Source of the DNA: Paraburkholderia hiiakae
GTDB lineage: Bacteria > Pseudomonadota > Gammaproteobacteria > Burkholderiales > Burkholderiaceae
DNA length: 64,000 bases
Assembly (NCBI RefSeq): GCF_904848665.1
Contig: NZ_CAJHCQ010000008.1
Location: 1 to 64,000 of the forward strand
Direction of reading: 5' to 3'
The stretch's first letter is position 1, and every line of letters starts with the position of its first letter. Positions 51,873 through 60,392 of this stretch are shown here, one piece after another. A model generated the notes under the pieces. It had not been told where the DNA came from. It did no database searches and saw only the letters and a list, made by a program, of their open reading frames with translations. The position numbers and the translations under genes are program-made.

Positions 51873-52307
51873 ATGATTGAACTGACCCAACTCGACCTGC
51901 GCGTCGACCCTGCCGCCCAGCGCGTAGTCAAGGACGAAACTGTGAGCGTCGAGTTCGCAGCCGTTGCCGGCGAGCTGATCAGCCTGGAAGGCCCGAACCG
52001 TTATGCGCCTGGCGACGCGATCATCACCGGTTCGACCGGCGATCGCTGGGTCGTATCTCGCGATCGATTCGATGCGAAGTACCTGCCGGCGAGCGACGCC
52101 CTCGCCCACGGGGAAGCCGGCGCGTATCGCAACCGCCAGGTCGTCGTGCTCGCAAGGCGTATGGACGAGCCTTTCACGCTTGTGCGTTCGGCCGGCGGCG
52201 ACCGACTGAGCGGCGTGGCCGGCGACTGGGTCATGCAGTACGCGCCCGGCGACTATGGCGTCGTGCAGGCCGCGCGTTTCGCCAAGGTCTACAAGCTCGC
52301 CAGCTGA
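51873..52307 (+). CDS. PGDYG family protein
   Basis: 144 residues from ATG 51873 (MIELTQLDLRVDPAAQRVVK); the open frame begins at 51765 but the upstream part is not family-like. The name-giving motif is present near the end as YAPGDYGVV (about residues 120-128), and a similar RYAPGDAIITGS occurs earlier, suggesting an internal repeat. It is soluble, mostly beta. The function is not known. Confidence 0.8.
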   Translation: MIELTQLDLRVDPAAQRVVKDETVSVEFAAVAGELISLEGPNRYAPGDAIITGSTGDRWVVSRDRFDAKYLPASDALAHGEAGAYRNRQVVVLARRMDEPFTLVRSAGGDRLSGVAGDWVMQYAPGDYGVVQAARFAKVYKLAS

Positions 52308-52382
52308 GCTTCAGGGCAACGCTGACCGGGCGCGATGCGCCCAGCCCTTCGTCGCTTTACGCAAACCGCTTTACGCAGACCT

Positions 52383-52748
52383 TCACGCAAACTCTTCGTC
52401 CAGCGCGATCGTTACCTCGCGCGACACGTCTTCGCCCTTCGCGTGCTGTTCCTCGAGCGATTCGATCGTTGCCTCCACATAGGCTCGCAACACCGCGAAA
52501 CTGCGACCGCGCAGCCGCGGCGGCAACGCGCGATAGCGCGCGAGCGCGGCGGGCGCGAGTGCGATCGTGAGCGCCATGCGGCGCGCCTTCGAGCCGAAGC
52601 GCATCGCCACCCAGTGCACGACCAGTTGCGGCACGCCGTTCTCGTTCGGCTCTTCGGCAAAGCGCGTCTGCTCGGGAAAGATGTCGGCGATCACGCGGGC
52701 GAGCTCGTCGAAATCGGGGCTCGCGCATTCAAACAGATAGTCTTCCAT
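52383..52748 (-). CDS. Conserved hypothetical protein (DUF3022-like)
   Basis: 121 residues from ATG 52748 (MEDYLFECASPDFDELARVI). Acidic N-terminus, a central GVPQLVVHWVAMRFGSKARR strand region, and a helical end (YVEATIESLEEQHAKGEDVS). It appears to be the DUF3022 family common in Burkholderia; this identification is from memory of the family pattern. It has no signal peptide and no known role. 33 bases after the YhfC-like gene on the same strand. Confidence 0.65.
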   Translation of the reverse strand: MEDYLFECASPDFDELARVIADIFPEQTRFAEEPNENGVPQLVVHWVAMRFGSKARRMALTIALAPAALARYRALPPRLRGRSFAVLRAYVEATIESLEEQHAKGEDVSREVTIALDEEFA

Positions 52749-52781
52749 TGACGCCAGAAAAAAGTAGTGAGACGCGCAGAC

Positions 52782-53591
52782 TCACGCCGCGCGCGCGACG
52801 CGCCGCTCCGGGCGGCACGTCCTGAATAGCACGACGGCGACCGCCAGGGCCGCGACCGTATACAAACCATCCACGACGACGAGTGGCGCGAGACGCGCCT
52901 GGTACATCGCCGCAGGCACGTCGATGAGCGCATGCACCAGGATCGCGAGCGGCAAAATCCCCTTCCATCCCGCGCGCACGCCGCGCCACATCAGCACCGA
53001 CAACCCGATCTGGAACACGAATGCGGCCGTCCGCTCGAGCGCGAACACTCCCGCGAAAAGCGGCGAGAGGCTCCCGAGAATCATATGCACGCGCAGAACC
53101 GAGTCCATCGTGAGGTTGGAGAGATGCTCGTCGAGATCGCCACGATTCGCGAGCACCGCGAACACGATCCACTGCAGTTGCACGAGCACGCCGACGAACC
53201 ACGCTTCGGCGCCCGCATGGCCGATGCCGTAGCCGAACGCCACGCTGTCTGCGGGGGTATTGGCCTTGCGCGCGGCGCGGCGCGCGATGATCCGCATGGC
53301 GATATAGCGGCCGACCTCCTCGCACACGCCCGCGGCGAGCGCGCCGTACAGCACGAAGAACGCGGGATTCGAGAGCACCTGTGCAGTGGCGGCGTTCCCG
53401 TGCAGCATGTAGTCGTTGATGGCGCGTTCGATCACGGTTGCGAAGAACGCGAAGATGGCCACGCCCGCGATCGTATCGCGCCAGTCGAGCGCGAATGGCG
53501 CGCGCAGCCGGCGATAGAGCGATACGGGCAAGGCGGCGACGAACAGCGTCGCGAGCGAGAGGCAGACGAGCGTGATCGGGGCTACAGACAT
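52782..53591 (-). CDS. YhfC-like intramembrane metalloprotease
   Basis: 269 residues from ATG 53591 (MSVAPITLVCLSLATLFVAA) with AAGGAAG upstream. Seven to eight membrane spans. The active-site-like residues of the Abi/YhfC glutamic-type fold are visible: CEEVGRYIA near residue 95, GIGHAGAEAWF near residue 125 and LVHALIDVPAAMYQ near residue 220. The family is thought to cleave membrane proteins, or to be involved in self-protection, but the substrate is unknown. Its neighbour downstream is the DUF3022-like gene. Confidence 0.75.
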   Translation of the reverse strand: MSVAPITLVCLSLATLFVAALPVSLYRRLRAPFALDWRDTIAGVAIFAFFATVIERAINDYMLHGNAATAQVLSNPAFFVLYGALAAGVCEEVGRYIAMRIIARRAARKANTPADSVAFGYGIGHAGAEAWFVGVLVQLQWIVFAVLANRGDLDEHLSNLTMDSVLRVHMILGSLSPLFAGVFALERTAAFVFQIGLSVLMWRGVRAGWKGILPLAILVHALIDVPAAMYQARLAPLVVVDGLYTVAALAVAVVLFRTCRPERRVARAA

Positions 53592-53710
53592 GAGCTTCCT
53601 TATGACGTTCGGCACGCACCCACGCGCGCCGCAGCCCGAATGATCGCAGATATTCACGCCTGCGCGCAGGCCCGGCTGCGCGCGGGCTTTGGATGCGTGG
53701 CGTTGGAGCG

Positions 53711-53761
53711 CTCAGTCAGCCACTCAGTCAGCCCGCTCAGTCAGCTCGCTCAGTCAGCCCG
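53711..53761. repeat. Four tandem copies of a 13-bp unit
   Basis: CTCAGTCAGCCA, CTCAGTCAGCCCG, CTCAGTCAGCTCG, CTCAGTCAGCCCG (12 + 13 + 13 + 13 bases). It lies between the ptxS stop (53789) and the upstream side of the YhfC-like gene. The copy number is likely to vary between strains. Confidence 0.85.
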
Positions 53762-53788
53762 AAAGACGTGCTTTGGATCGCACCGTAG

Positions 53789-54886
53789 TCACCCCAGCGT
53801 CGAAGCCCTCACCACCAGTTCGCCCTCGAACGCCGCCGCGCGTGCCTTGGGCGCCGCCCCTTCGATGCGTTCGTGCAGAAACTCCACCGCGCGATAGCCG
53901 ATCTCGCGCGTGGGCTGGCGGATCGTGGTGATGCCGGCAAGTTCGGCCCACTCCGGATCGTCGATGGCAACGAGCGCCACGCGCTGCTGCCACTGCGCGC
54001 CGAGCGCGGCCTTCAGATGCAACGCGATGCGCAGCGCCACCGGCGCGTTGGCCGCGAACAGCGCGCAGCGCGCATCGCGCGCGAGCGCCTGGGCCACGTG
54101 GGCGTCCAGCGCCGCGAGCGCGGCTTGCACGGCCGCTTCATCGTGGAGATCGAGCACGTGCGTGAGGCCACGCGCCGCGCCCTTCGTCGCCTGCATCGAC
54201 TCGCGAAACGCCGCTTCGCGCTCGCGCCGTGAACTCACCTGCTCGAACGGCTGCACGACGAACACGATGTCGTCATAGCCGCGCGCAAGCAGATGCTCCG
54301 TGCCGAGGCGCACGGCCGCCGCATTGTCGAGGCCAACCATGTCCGCATCCAGGCCGTCGACGGTACGGTCGATCAGCACGGCCGGAATGCCGCCGCTGCC
54401 CACGGGCTTCAACATCGATTCACGCACGCCGAGTGCATTGACGATCACGCCTTCCACCCGATACGTGGTGAGCAGTTGCAGATAGCGCCGCTCCATGTCG
54501 ATTTCGTTCGCTGCGTGGCAGATGAGCGGCATGTAGCCGAGCGCGTGACACGCCTCCTCCACGCCCTGCAGGATCTCCACCGAATACGGATTGGCGAGAT
54601 CGGCGAGCAACAGGCCGAGCAGACGGTTGCGGCCGCGCTTGAGGCCGCGCGCCATCTGGTTGGGGCGATAGTCGAGCCGCTCGATCGCCGCTTCGATGCG
54701 TGTGCGCAGGTCGGGCGAAAGCACGCTCAACTCGCCGTTCAGATAGCGCGAGATGCTGGTCTTGCCGGTGCCGGCTTCACGCGCCACGTCGCTGATGGTC
54801 GCGCGGCGCGGCGCTGTGGCCGCGGCGCCCTTTTCCGCGTTATCGACGTTGTGCGCACTCTGCGCGCCGCCCGCAGCCCTACTCAT
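53789..54886 (-). CDS. ptxS: LacI family regulator of 2-ketogluconate genes (PtxS-like)
   Basis: 365 residues. HTH TISDVAREAGTGKTSISRYL at about 30-49, hinge DYRPNQMARGLKRGRNRLLG, and an effector domain (NPYSVEILQGVEEACHALGY, then ICHAANEIDMERRYLQLLTT). The stop of kguD overlaps its start (ATGA, 54883-54886), so it ends the kguE-K-T-D-ptxS operon. In Pseudomonas, PtxS is a repressor released by 2-ketogluconate. The operator candidate at 59202-59217 is close to the known PtxS palindrome. Confidence 0.88.
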   Translation of the reverse strand: MSRAAGGAQSAHNVDNAEKGAAATAPRRATISDVAREAGTGKTSISRYLNGELSVLSPDLRTRIEAAIERLDYRPNQMARGLKRGRNRLLGLLLADLANPYSVEILQGVEEACHALGYMPLICHAANEIDMERRYLQLLTTYRVEGVIVNALGVRESMLKPVGSGGIPAVLIDRTVDGLDADMVGLDNAAAVRLGTEHLLARGYDDIVFVVQPFEQVSSRREREAAFRESMQATKGAARGLTHVLDLHDEAAVQAALAALDAHVAQALARDARCALFAANAPVALRIALHLKAALGAQWQQRVALVAIDDPEWAELAGITTIRQPTREIGYRAVEFLHERIEGAAPKARAAAFEGELVVRASTLG

Positions 54887-55848
54887 CGCGCGAGCACTTC
54901 GCGGTTGACGACGTTCACGTCGAGCGTGCCGGCGAGCGCCGCGACCAGGTTCTCCGCCGCGCAGCGCGCCATCGCGTGGCGCGTCTCGTGTGTGCCCGAG
55001 CCGATGTGCGGCAGCGCCACCACGTTCGGCATACGCAGGAGAGGCGACGCGGGATCGATCGGCTCGCGCTCGAACACGTCGAGGCCCGCGCCGTGAATCG
55101 TGCCCGCTTCGAGCGCCGCGATCAGCGCTGGCTCGTCCACCGTCGCGCCGCGCGAAGCGTTAATGAGAATCGCGCTCTTCTTCATCTTCTTCAGTTGCTC
55201 TGCGCCTATCAGATGTCGCGTGGCGTCGGTGAGCGGCACCTGGAGGCAAACGAAGTCAGAACTTGCGAGCAGTTCGTCGAGTTCGACACGGCGCGCGCCA
55301 TAGTCGCGTTCGGCCGCTTCGTTCGGACTGCGGTTCGTGTAGAGCACTTTCATGTTGAAGCCGAGCGCCGCGCGCCGCGCAACGGCGCCGCCAATGCGCC
55401 CGAGCCCGACGATGCCGAGCGTTTTGCCCTGCACGTCCACGCCGAATTGCGCCGGGCCGATGCTGCCCTTCCAGTGGGCCGCCTTCACCCAGTCGGCCAG
55501 TTCGACCACGCGGCGCGCGCTCGCGAGGATGAGCGAGAACACGGTATCGGCCGTCGATTCGGTCAGCACGTCGGGCGTATGGGCCAGCACGATGCCGCGC
55601 TTCGTGAGATCGGACACGTCGAACTGGTCGTAGCCCACGGAGATCGTGGAGAGCGCCCTCACACGCGAGCTGTCCAGCATCGCCGGGGTGATCTTCACGC
55701 TCGCGCCGATCGCGCCGTCCGCGTCTTTTAGCGCGGCGGCGAGCGCACCGGGCTGGTCCGCATCGACGTCGATCAGTTCGGCGTGCTCGCGCAGGTAGTC
55801 GGCGACATCGGCGGGCAAGGCTTTATAGACAACGATTTTCGGCTTCAT
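54883..55848 (-). CDS. kguD: 2-ketogluconate (6-phosphate) reductase, D-2-hydroxyacid dehydrogenase family
   Basis: 321 residues. Rossmann motif VGLGRIGGAVARRAALGFNM near residues 152-171. The catalytic set is Arg in LINASRGATVDEPAL, Glu in VFEREPIDPASP and His in ALPHIGSGTHETRHAM. It is of the GhrB/TkrA type. By operon context it reduces 2-keto-6-phosphogluconate to 6-phosphogluconate, using NADPH. It lies between kguT and ptxS. Confidence 0.9.
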   Translation of the reverse strand: MKPKIVVYKALPADVADYLREHAELIDVDADQPGALAAALKDADGAIGASVKITPAMLDSSRVRALSTISVGYDQFDVSDLTKRGIVLAHTPDVLTESTADTVFSLILASARRVVELADWVKAAHWKGSIGPAQFGVDVQGKTLGIVGLGRIGGAVARRAALGFNMKVLYTNRSPNEAAERDYGARRVELDELLASSDFVCLQVPLTDATRHLIGAEQLKKMKKSAILINASRGATVDEPALIAALEAGTIHGAGLDVFEREPIDPASPLLRMPNVVALPHIGSGTHETRHAMARCAAENLVAALAGTLDVNVVNREVLAR

Positions 55849-55869
55849 AAATGCGCTAGAAAAGAGAGG

Positions 55870-57153
55870 TTATTTTCCGTGAGCCGGCGATGCATAACCA
55901 CGGGCGGCGTCGCGCTGCGGCTTGACGGCGAGCGTGAGGCCCACCGAAACGAGCAGCGCTACGCTCATGAACGCATAGGATGCCGCAGGCGAGCCCGTCG
56001 CGCCATTCAGATAGCCGACCACATAGGAGCCGACGAACGAGCCGAGCGCGCCCATGCTGTTGATGAGCGCCATCGCGCCGCCGGCCACGTTCTTCGGCAG
56101 CAGTTCCGGCACGATCGCGAAGAACGGGCCATATGGCGCGTACATTGCCGCGCCGGCAACGACGAGCAGCGCGTAGGAGATCCAGAAGTGCGTCGAGCCA
56201 AGCGCGTAGGAGGCCGCAAAAGCCAGCGCGCCGACCAGCAGGAACGGCCACACGAACGCGCGGCGATTGTCGAGCTTGTCCGAGGCCCACGAGGCGGCGA
56301 GCATCGCGATCGTCGCCGCGAGGTACGGCACAGCGGAGAGCCAACCCGTTTCGACCATGCCGAGCGCCGAGCCATTCTTCACGATCGAGGGCAGCCACAG
56401 CACGAAGCCATACACGCCGATGCTCCAGCAGAAGTACTGCGCGGAAAGCAGCATCACGGCGCGCGTGCGGAACGCCTCGGCGTAGTTGCGCACCGGCTTG
56501 ATGGCGGCCTGCTCGGCGCGCATCGCGGCGTCGAGCGCGCGCTTTTCATCGTCGGAAAGCCAGCTCACCTGCGCGGGCTTGTCGCGCACGAGGAACCACC
56601 AGCAAACGGCCCACACGACAGCCGGCACGCCTTCCGCGATGAACATGTGACGCCAGCCGAACGCATGCACGAGATAGCCCGAGACGACCGACATCCACAG
56701 CACCGTGACCGGATTGCCGAGAATGAGGAACGTGTTGGCGCGCGAGCGCTCCTTCTTCGTGAACCAGTTGCTGATGAAGATGAGCATGGCGGGCATCACG
56801 GCCGCTTCGACCACGCCGAGCACGAAGCGGATCGCCATGAGCGACGGGATGTTCGTGACGACGCCCGTGAGCGCGGCACAGCCGCCCCACAGCACGAGGC
56901 TCACGAACACGAGCGTGCGCACGCTGCGCCGCTCGGCATACATGGCGCCCGGCAACTGGAAGAAGAAGTAGCCGAGGAAGAACAGCGCACCGATCAGCGA
57001 CGAGAGCCCCGGGCTGATGCCGAGATCGCGGTTGATGCCCGCCGCCGAGGCAAAGCCGTAGTTGGCGCGGTCGAGGTAGGCCAGGCTGTACGTGATGAAC
57101 ACGATCGGCATGATTGCCCACCAGCGGCGCGGTGCGAGCGAGGTTGAGGTCAT
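55870..57153 (-). CDS. kguT: 2-ketogluconate MFS transporter
   Basis: 427 residues, twelve spans, anion:cation symporter type. N-terminus TSTSLAPRRWWAIMPIVFIT, then the typical YLDRANYGFASAAGINRDLG and FFLGYFFFQLPGAMYAERRS, and RFVLGVVEAAVMPAMLIFIS. It is the usual KguT of the kgu operon and imports 2-ketogluconate. It lies 141 bases after kguK, the largest gap in the operon. Confidence 0.88.
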   Translation of the reverse strand: MTSTSLAPRRWWAIMPIVFITYSLAYLDRANYGFASAAGINRDLGISPGLSSLIGALFFLGYFFFQLPGAMYAERRSVRTLVFVSLVLWGGCAALTGVVTNIPSLMAIRFVLGVVEAAVMPAMLIFISNWFTKKERSRANTFLILGNPVTVLWMSVVSGYLVHAFGWRHMFIAEGVPAVVWAVCWWFLVRDKPAQVSWLSDDEKRALDAAMRAEQAAIKPVRNYAEAFRTRAVMLLSAQYFCWSIGVYGFVLWLPSIVKNGSALGMVETGWLSAVPYLAATIAMLAASWASDKLDNRRAFVWPFLLVGALAFAASYALGSTHFWISYALLVVAGAAMYAPYGPFFAIVPELLPKNVAGGAMALINSMGALGSFVGSYVVGYLNGATGSPAASYAFMSVALLVSVGLTLAVKPQRDAARGYASPAHGK

Positions 57154-57294
57154 CGGTGTCTCCAGTTGAACCGGGGCTTGGTACCTGCCTGGTACCTCGT
57201 ATTGCCGCCCTCTGGTCCCGTGTCATTTGGCGCGTCGCTTGCGCATTCGCTTTGCGGGCGCCGCTTGGTCCGTGCTTGTGCCGCGCTGATTCCG

Positions 57295-58281
57295 CTAGAC
57301 AGCCGCAGGGGCAGCGGCGCCCGCCTGCTGTTGCGGACCTTCGAGTGCGTCGAGCTGCGCGCGCGTCGGCAACCCTTCCGAGTCGCCGATCACCTGCACG
57401 GCCAGCGCGCCGATGCGGTTGCCGCGAGCGACCGCCGCCGCAAGCGCACGCCCTTCGAGCAACGCGCTCACCACGCCCACGGCGAAGCCGTCGCCCGCGC
57501 CCACGGTATCGACCACGCGCGCGACGCGCTGCGCCGCGACGCGGCCCTGCTCGCCAACGGCTGTGGCGTAGTACGCGCCCTCTGCGCCGAGCTTCACGAT
57601 CACGCCGCGCGCGCCGCGCGAAAGATAAAACTGCGCGATGGCTTCAGGATCGTCCGAGCCCGTCAGCACGCGGCCTTCGCCCACGCCTGGCAGCACCCAG
57701 TCGGCGAAACTCGCGAGTTCGTTGAGCGTGCCAACCATCTCGGCTTGCGAGCCCCAGAGCGTCGGGCGCAGGTTTGGGTCGAACGAGATCGTGCGGCCCG
57801 CGGCGCGCATCTCGTGTGCAAGCTTGAACGCCAGTTCGCGCGACGACGAGGAGATCGCGGGCGCCACGCCGCTCAGGTGCAGATGGCGCGCGCCGAGCAC
57901 GTAGTCGGCCTGATAGTCGCAAGCCGAAAGCTTGCTCGCCGCCGAACCGCGGCGGAAATATTCGACAGCCGGATCGCTCCCGTCGTCGTTCTTCGACTTG
58001 AGCTGGAAGCCGGTCGGGAAGTGCGTGTCGGTGCTTACGCAACGCGCGTCGATGCCTTCGTGCGCAAGCACGTCGCGCACGAACTGGCCGAACGAATCGG
58101 CGCCCACGCGGCTCATCCAGCCCACCTTGAAGCCAAGGCGCGCGAGGCCGGTCGCGACATTGAGCTCCGCGCCCGCCGCGCGCTTCGTGAAATGCGCGAC
58201 CTGGGCAAGCGGCCCCGGCTCGGTGGCGACGAACATCGCCATGGCTTCGCCGTAGGTGATGACATCGAGTGCTTCGGTCAT
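57295..58281 (-). CDS. kguK: 2-ketogluconate kinase (PfkB family)
   Basis: 328 residues from ATG 58281 (MTEALDVITYGEAMAMFVAT) with CAGGAA upstream. The PfkB motifs are GAELNVATGLARLGFKVGW (substrate side) and DTVGAGDGFAVGVVSALL (ATP/catalytic side with the essential Asp). The sequence is also close to 2-dehydro-3-deoxygluconokinase (KdgK). Operon context favours phosphorylation of 2-ketogluconate at C6. Spacing to the kguE stop is 53 bases. Confidence 0.88.
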   Translation of the reverse strand: MTEALDVITYGEAMAMFVATEPGPLAQVAHFTKRAAGAELNVATGLARLGFKVGWMSRVGADSFGQFVRDVLAHEGIDARCVSTDTHFPTGFQLKSKNDDGSDPAVEYFRRGSAASKLSACDYQADYVLGARHLHLSGVAPAISSSSRELAFKLAHEMRAAGRTISFDPNLRPTLWGSQAEMVGTLNELASFADWVLPGVGEGRVLTGSDDPEAIAQFYLSRGARGVIVKLGAEGAYYATAVGEQGRVAAQRVARVVDTVGAGDGFAVGVVSALLEGRALAAAVARGNRIGALAVQVIGDSEGLPTRAQLDALEGPQQQAGAAAPAAV

Positions 58282-58334
58282 GAGATGCGTTCCTGATGAA
58301 TCGTATGGGGAGTCTGGGGTTCGGCTACGTGTGC

Positions 58335-59141
58335 TCAAGCGGCCGCGAGCCACTCGACGTAATGCGCGGCGTCGTCTTCCACGCGCGCCGGGTCGAACGG
58401 AAACTCGATGCCGCGCGGCACGTGCGTCGGCAGCAGCGCGAGTGCGGCGCGGCACAGGGTGTCGTCGTCGCCTGGCGCCACGGCGAAGCGGCGTGCGCCC
58501 TCGCCGACCACGGCCTTGCAATGGATGTATTCGACGTACGGCGCGAGCGCGGCGGCGGCGAGCAGCGGTGGCTCGCCCGGCCATTGCCAGTTGCCGATGT
58601 CGAATGTCATGCCGATCACACCCGCTGCACCGCCGTCGCGCAACGCGTTGAAGAGGTCGATGAACTGATCGAGCTTGCCGCCCTGCTCGAGCTGCCCGTT
58701 CTCGACGACAACGCGAGGGCCTTTGCTCGCTTTATCCCTTTCATCCGTCCTGCCCGTGCGCGCGCCCAATTCTTCGAGCAGGCTCGCGAGGCGCACCGCG
58801 CTGGCGTCGCCTGCGAAACCGCCGAGTTGCAGCTTCACGAAACGCGCGCCAAGCGCGCGGCCCGCGGCGACCGCGCAGGAAAGCGCCGCCTCGTCGAGCG
58901 CGCCATCCTCGCCATACAGCGCGTCCGGCGTGGACCAGACGCGCCACAAACCCTCGCCCGCAAGCGCCGTTCCGAGCGCGCGCAGCGCATCGGGCTGCGC
59001 GTCGGCATCGTGCATCAACTCGCGCCGCACCTCGAACGCCTGTGCGCCCGCGCGCCGCGCTGGGCGGCTCCACGCCGCATGACCGTCACGCCAAATTGCC
59101 TGCGCGCCAAACGCGCTCGCCACGATTGCTACTTCCGCCAT
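58335..59141 (-). CDS. kguE: KguE-like sugar phosphate isomerase/epimerase (TIM barrel)
   Basis: 268 residues from ATG 59141 (MAEVAIVASAFGAQAIWRDG), behind AGGAAG. Xylose-isomerase-like TIM barrel of the AP endonuclease 2 superfamily: RVVVENGQLEQGGKLDQFID, then GMTFDIGNWQWPG and YVEYIHCKAVVGEGARR, with the Glu/Asp/His metal ligands of the fold. First gene of the kgu operon in Pseudomonas as well; its exact reaction there is unsettled. The PtxS-type operator lies 60 bases upstream. Confidence 0.83.
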   Translation of the reverse strand: MAEVAIVASAFGAQAIWRDGHAAWSRPARRAGAQAFEVRRELMHDADAQPDALRALGTALAGEGLWRVWSTPDALYGEDGALDEAALSCAVAAGRALGARFVKLQLGGFAGDASAVRLASLLEELGARTGRTDERDKASKGPRVVVENGQLEQGGKLDQFIDLFNALRDGGAAGVIGMTFDIGNWQWPGEPPLLAAAALAPYVEYIHCKAVVGEGARRFAVAPGDDDTLCRAALALLPTHVPRGIEFPFDPARVEDDAAHYVEWLAAA

Positions 59142-59201
59142 TGCCGTCTTCCTGTTGCCTGTCACCGCGCGCTTCGCTCTTGCTGGCTCTTCCTCGGTTT
59201 C

Positions 59202-59217
59202 TTGGAACCGGTTCCAA
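59202..59217. promoter_or_regulatory. PtxS-type operator upstream of kguE
   Basis: TTGGAACCGGTTCCAA is a perfect 16-bp palindrome. Its inner 14 bases TGGAACCGGTTCCA differ from the known Pseudomonas PtxS site TGAAACCGGTTTCA at one base per half. It lies 60 bases upstream of kguE, the first gene of the operon that ends with ptxS. Confidence 0.85.
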
Positions 59218-59326
59218 ATCGAGCCCGAAAAAAAGCGCCTGCGCGCCGGTTGATTAGGGCGGATAGTGCGCGCTAGCCGCTCAGGCCGCCATTCTGGATT
59301 GCCCTGGGTCAGTTGGGTCAGGTGAA

Positions 59327-60247
59327 TCAAGCGCCGGGAGCATCGGCGAGGCACAGTTCCAGAAAGCGCTGTGCGACGCGCGAAGCCGCGCCCGCGTGCG
59401 GCACCAGAATCGAGAACCGCCGCGCCAGCGGTTCGGGGCCAAGGCTGATCTGCCGCAGCGCGCCGTTCTCGTGGCGCATCGACATGGCCGAGACGAAGCC
59501 GATGCCCATGCCCGCCCGCACCGCCTCCTTCACGCCCTCCACGCCCGCGATCTCGAGCGCCACACGCATGGGCGCGCCCGCGCGCGCGAAGGCGCGCTCG
59601 ACCACCTGGCGCACGCCCGAGCCATCCTCGCGCAAAACGAGCGGCCACTGCGCGAGCGTTTCCACCGTGATGGGCGGCATCGGTGCGGCCGCCTCCCCTT
59701 GCGCGTCGGACTGCGACGCCAGCGCGTGAGCGCGCGGCACGATGGCGACGATTTCATCCTCGTGCCACGGATGCACAGCCGTATCCGGCGGCAACTGCTC
59801 ACCCACCGGCCCCTCGATCAACGCGATATCGACCGCCCCGAGCATGCCCACGACGTCCGTCGTATTCCCGCTCGATGTTTCGAGCTTGACCTGCGGATAG
59901 CGCCCGTGGAATTGCGCCACCAGATACGGCAACCGGTAGCTCGCGGGCGTGGTGGTTGCGCCGATGCGCAGCGTGCCGCGTTCGAGGCCGCGCAACGCAT
60001 CGCGGTAGGTGAGCGCATCGCGCCAGGTGTCACGCAAGCGGGCCGCATATCCCGCGAGTTGTGCCCCCGTGGGCGTGAGGCGCACGCCCCGGCCGTCGCG
60101 TTGATAAAGCGGCTCCCCGATCTCCTCCTGCAGCAGCCGCAACTGGCCCGAAACGGCCGGCTGCGACAAATGCAGCGCCAGCGCGGCTCGACTGATGTTG
60201 AGGTGCTCGGCGACTGCAGCGAAAGTTATCAGTTGTTCCGGGGTCAT
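59327..60247 (-). CDS. LysR family regulator divergent from the YeiH-like exporter
   Basis: 306 residues from ATG 60247 (MTPEQLITFAAVAEHLNISR); the open frame to 60292 is less likely. LysR HTH AALALHLSQPAVSGQLRLLQ at about 21-40 and a periplasmic-binding-like effector domain (TLRIGATTTPASYRLPYLVA, then VREAVRAGMGIGFVS-like VKEAVRAGMGIGFVSAMSM). It resembles CysL/CbbR/YeiE-type regulators. Pairing of such a LysR gene with a yeiH-type exporter is common, so it probably controls the gene at 60393. Confidence 0.9.
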   Translation of the reverse strand: MTPEQLITFAAVAEHLNISRAALALHLSQPAVSGQLRLLQEEIGEPLYQRDGRGVRLTPTGAQLAGYAARLRDTWRDALTYRDALRGLERGTLRIGATTTPASYRLPYLVAQFHGRYPQVKLETSSGNTTDVVGMLGAVDIALIEGPVGEQLPPDTAVHPWHEDEIVAIVPRAHALASQSDAQGEAAAPMPPITVETLAQWPLVLREDGSGVRQVVERAFARAGAPMRVALEIAGVEGVKEAVRAGMGIGFVSAMSMRHENGALRQISLGPEPLARRFSILVPHAGAASRVAQRFLELCLADAPGA

Positions 60248-60392
60248 TGTGGAGAACCATCGTGTTCTCCTATATATTACTTCACAAATCACGATTTTTT
60301 ATATCGATATATCTAAATTAGGATTAGACCATTCGATAGCGATCTGTTCGCTACCCCATTTTTCGACCGATTCGTCCGGTAGAGAGGCCGTC
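60248..60392. promoter_or_regulatory. Divergent promoter region between LysR and YeiH-like genes
   Basis: 145 bases, AT-rich in the middle (ATATATTACTTC..TTTTTTATATCGATATAT), with several T-N11-A arrangements suited to a LysR regulator. One exact site cannot be chosen by eye. Confidence 0.5.

Noticed and set aside
53711-53761. CRISPR-like repeat array
   Set aside because: The units abut without spacers and no cas gene is near; it is a simple tandem repeat.
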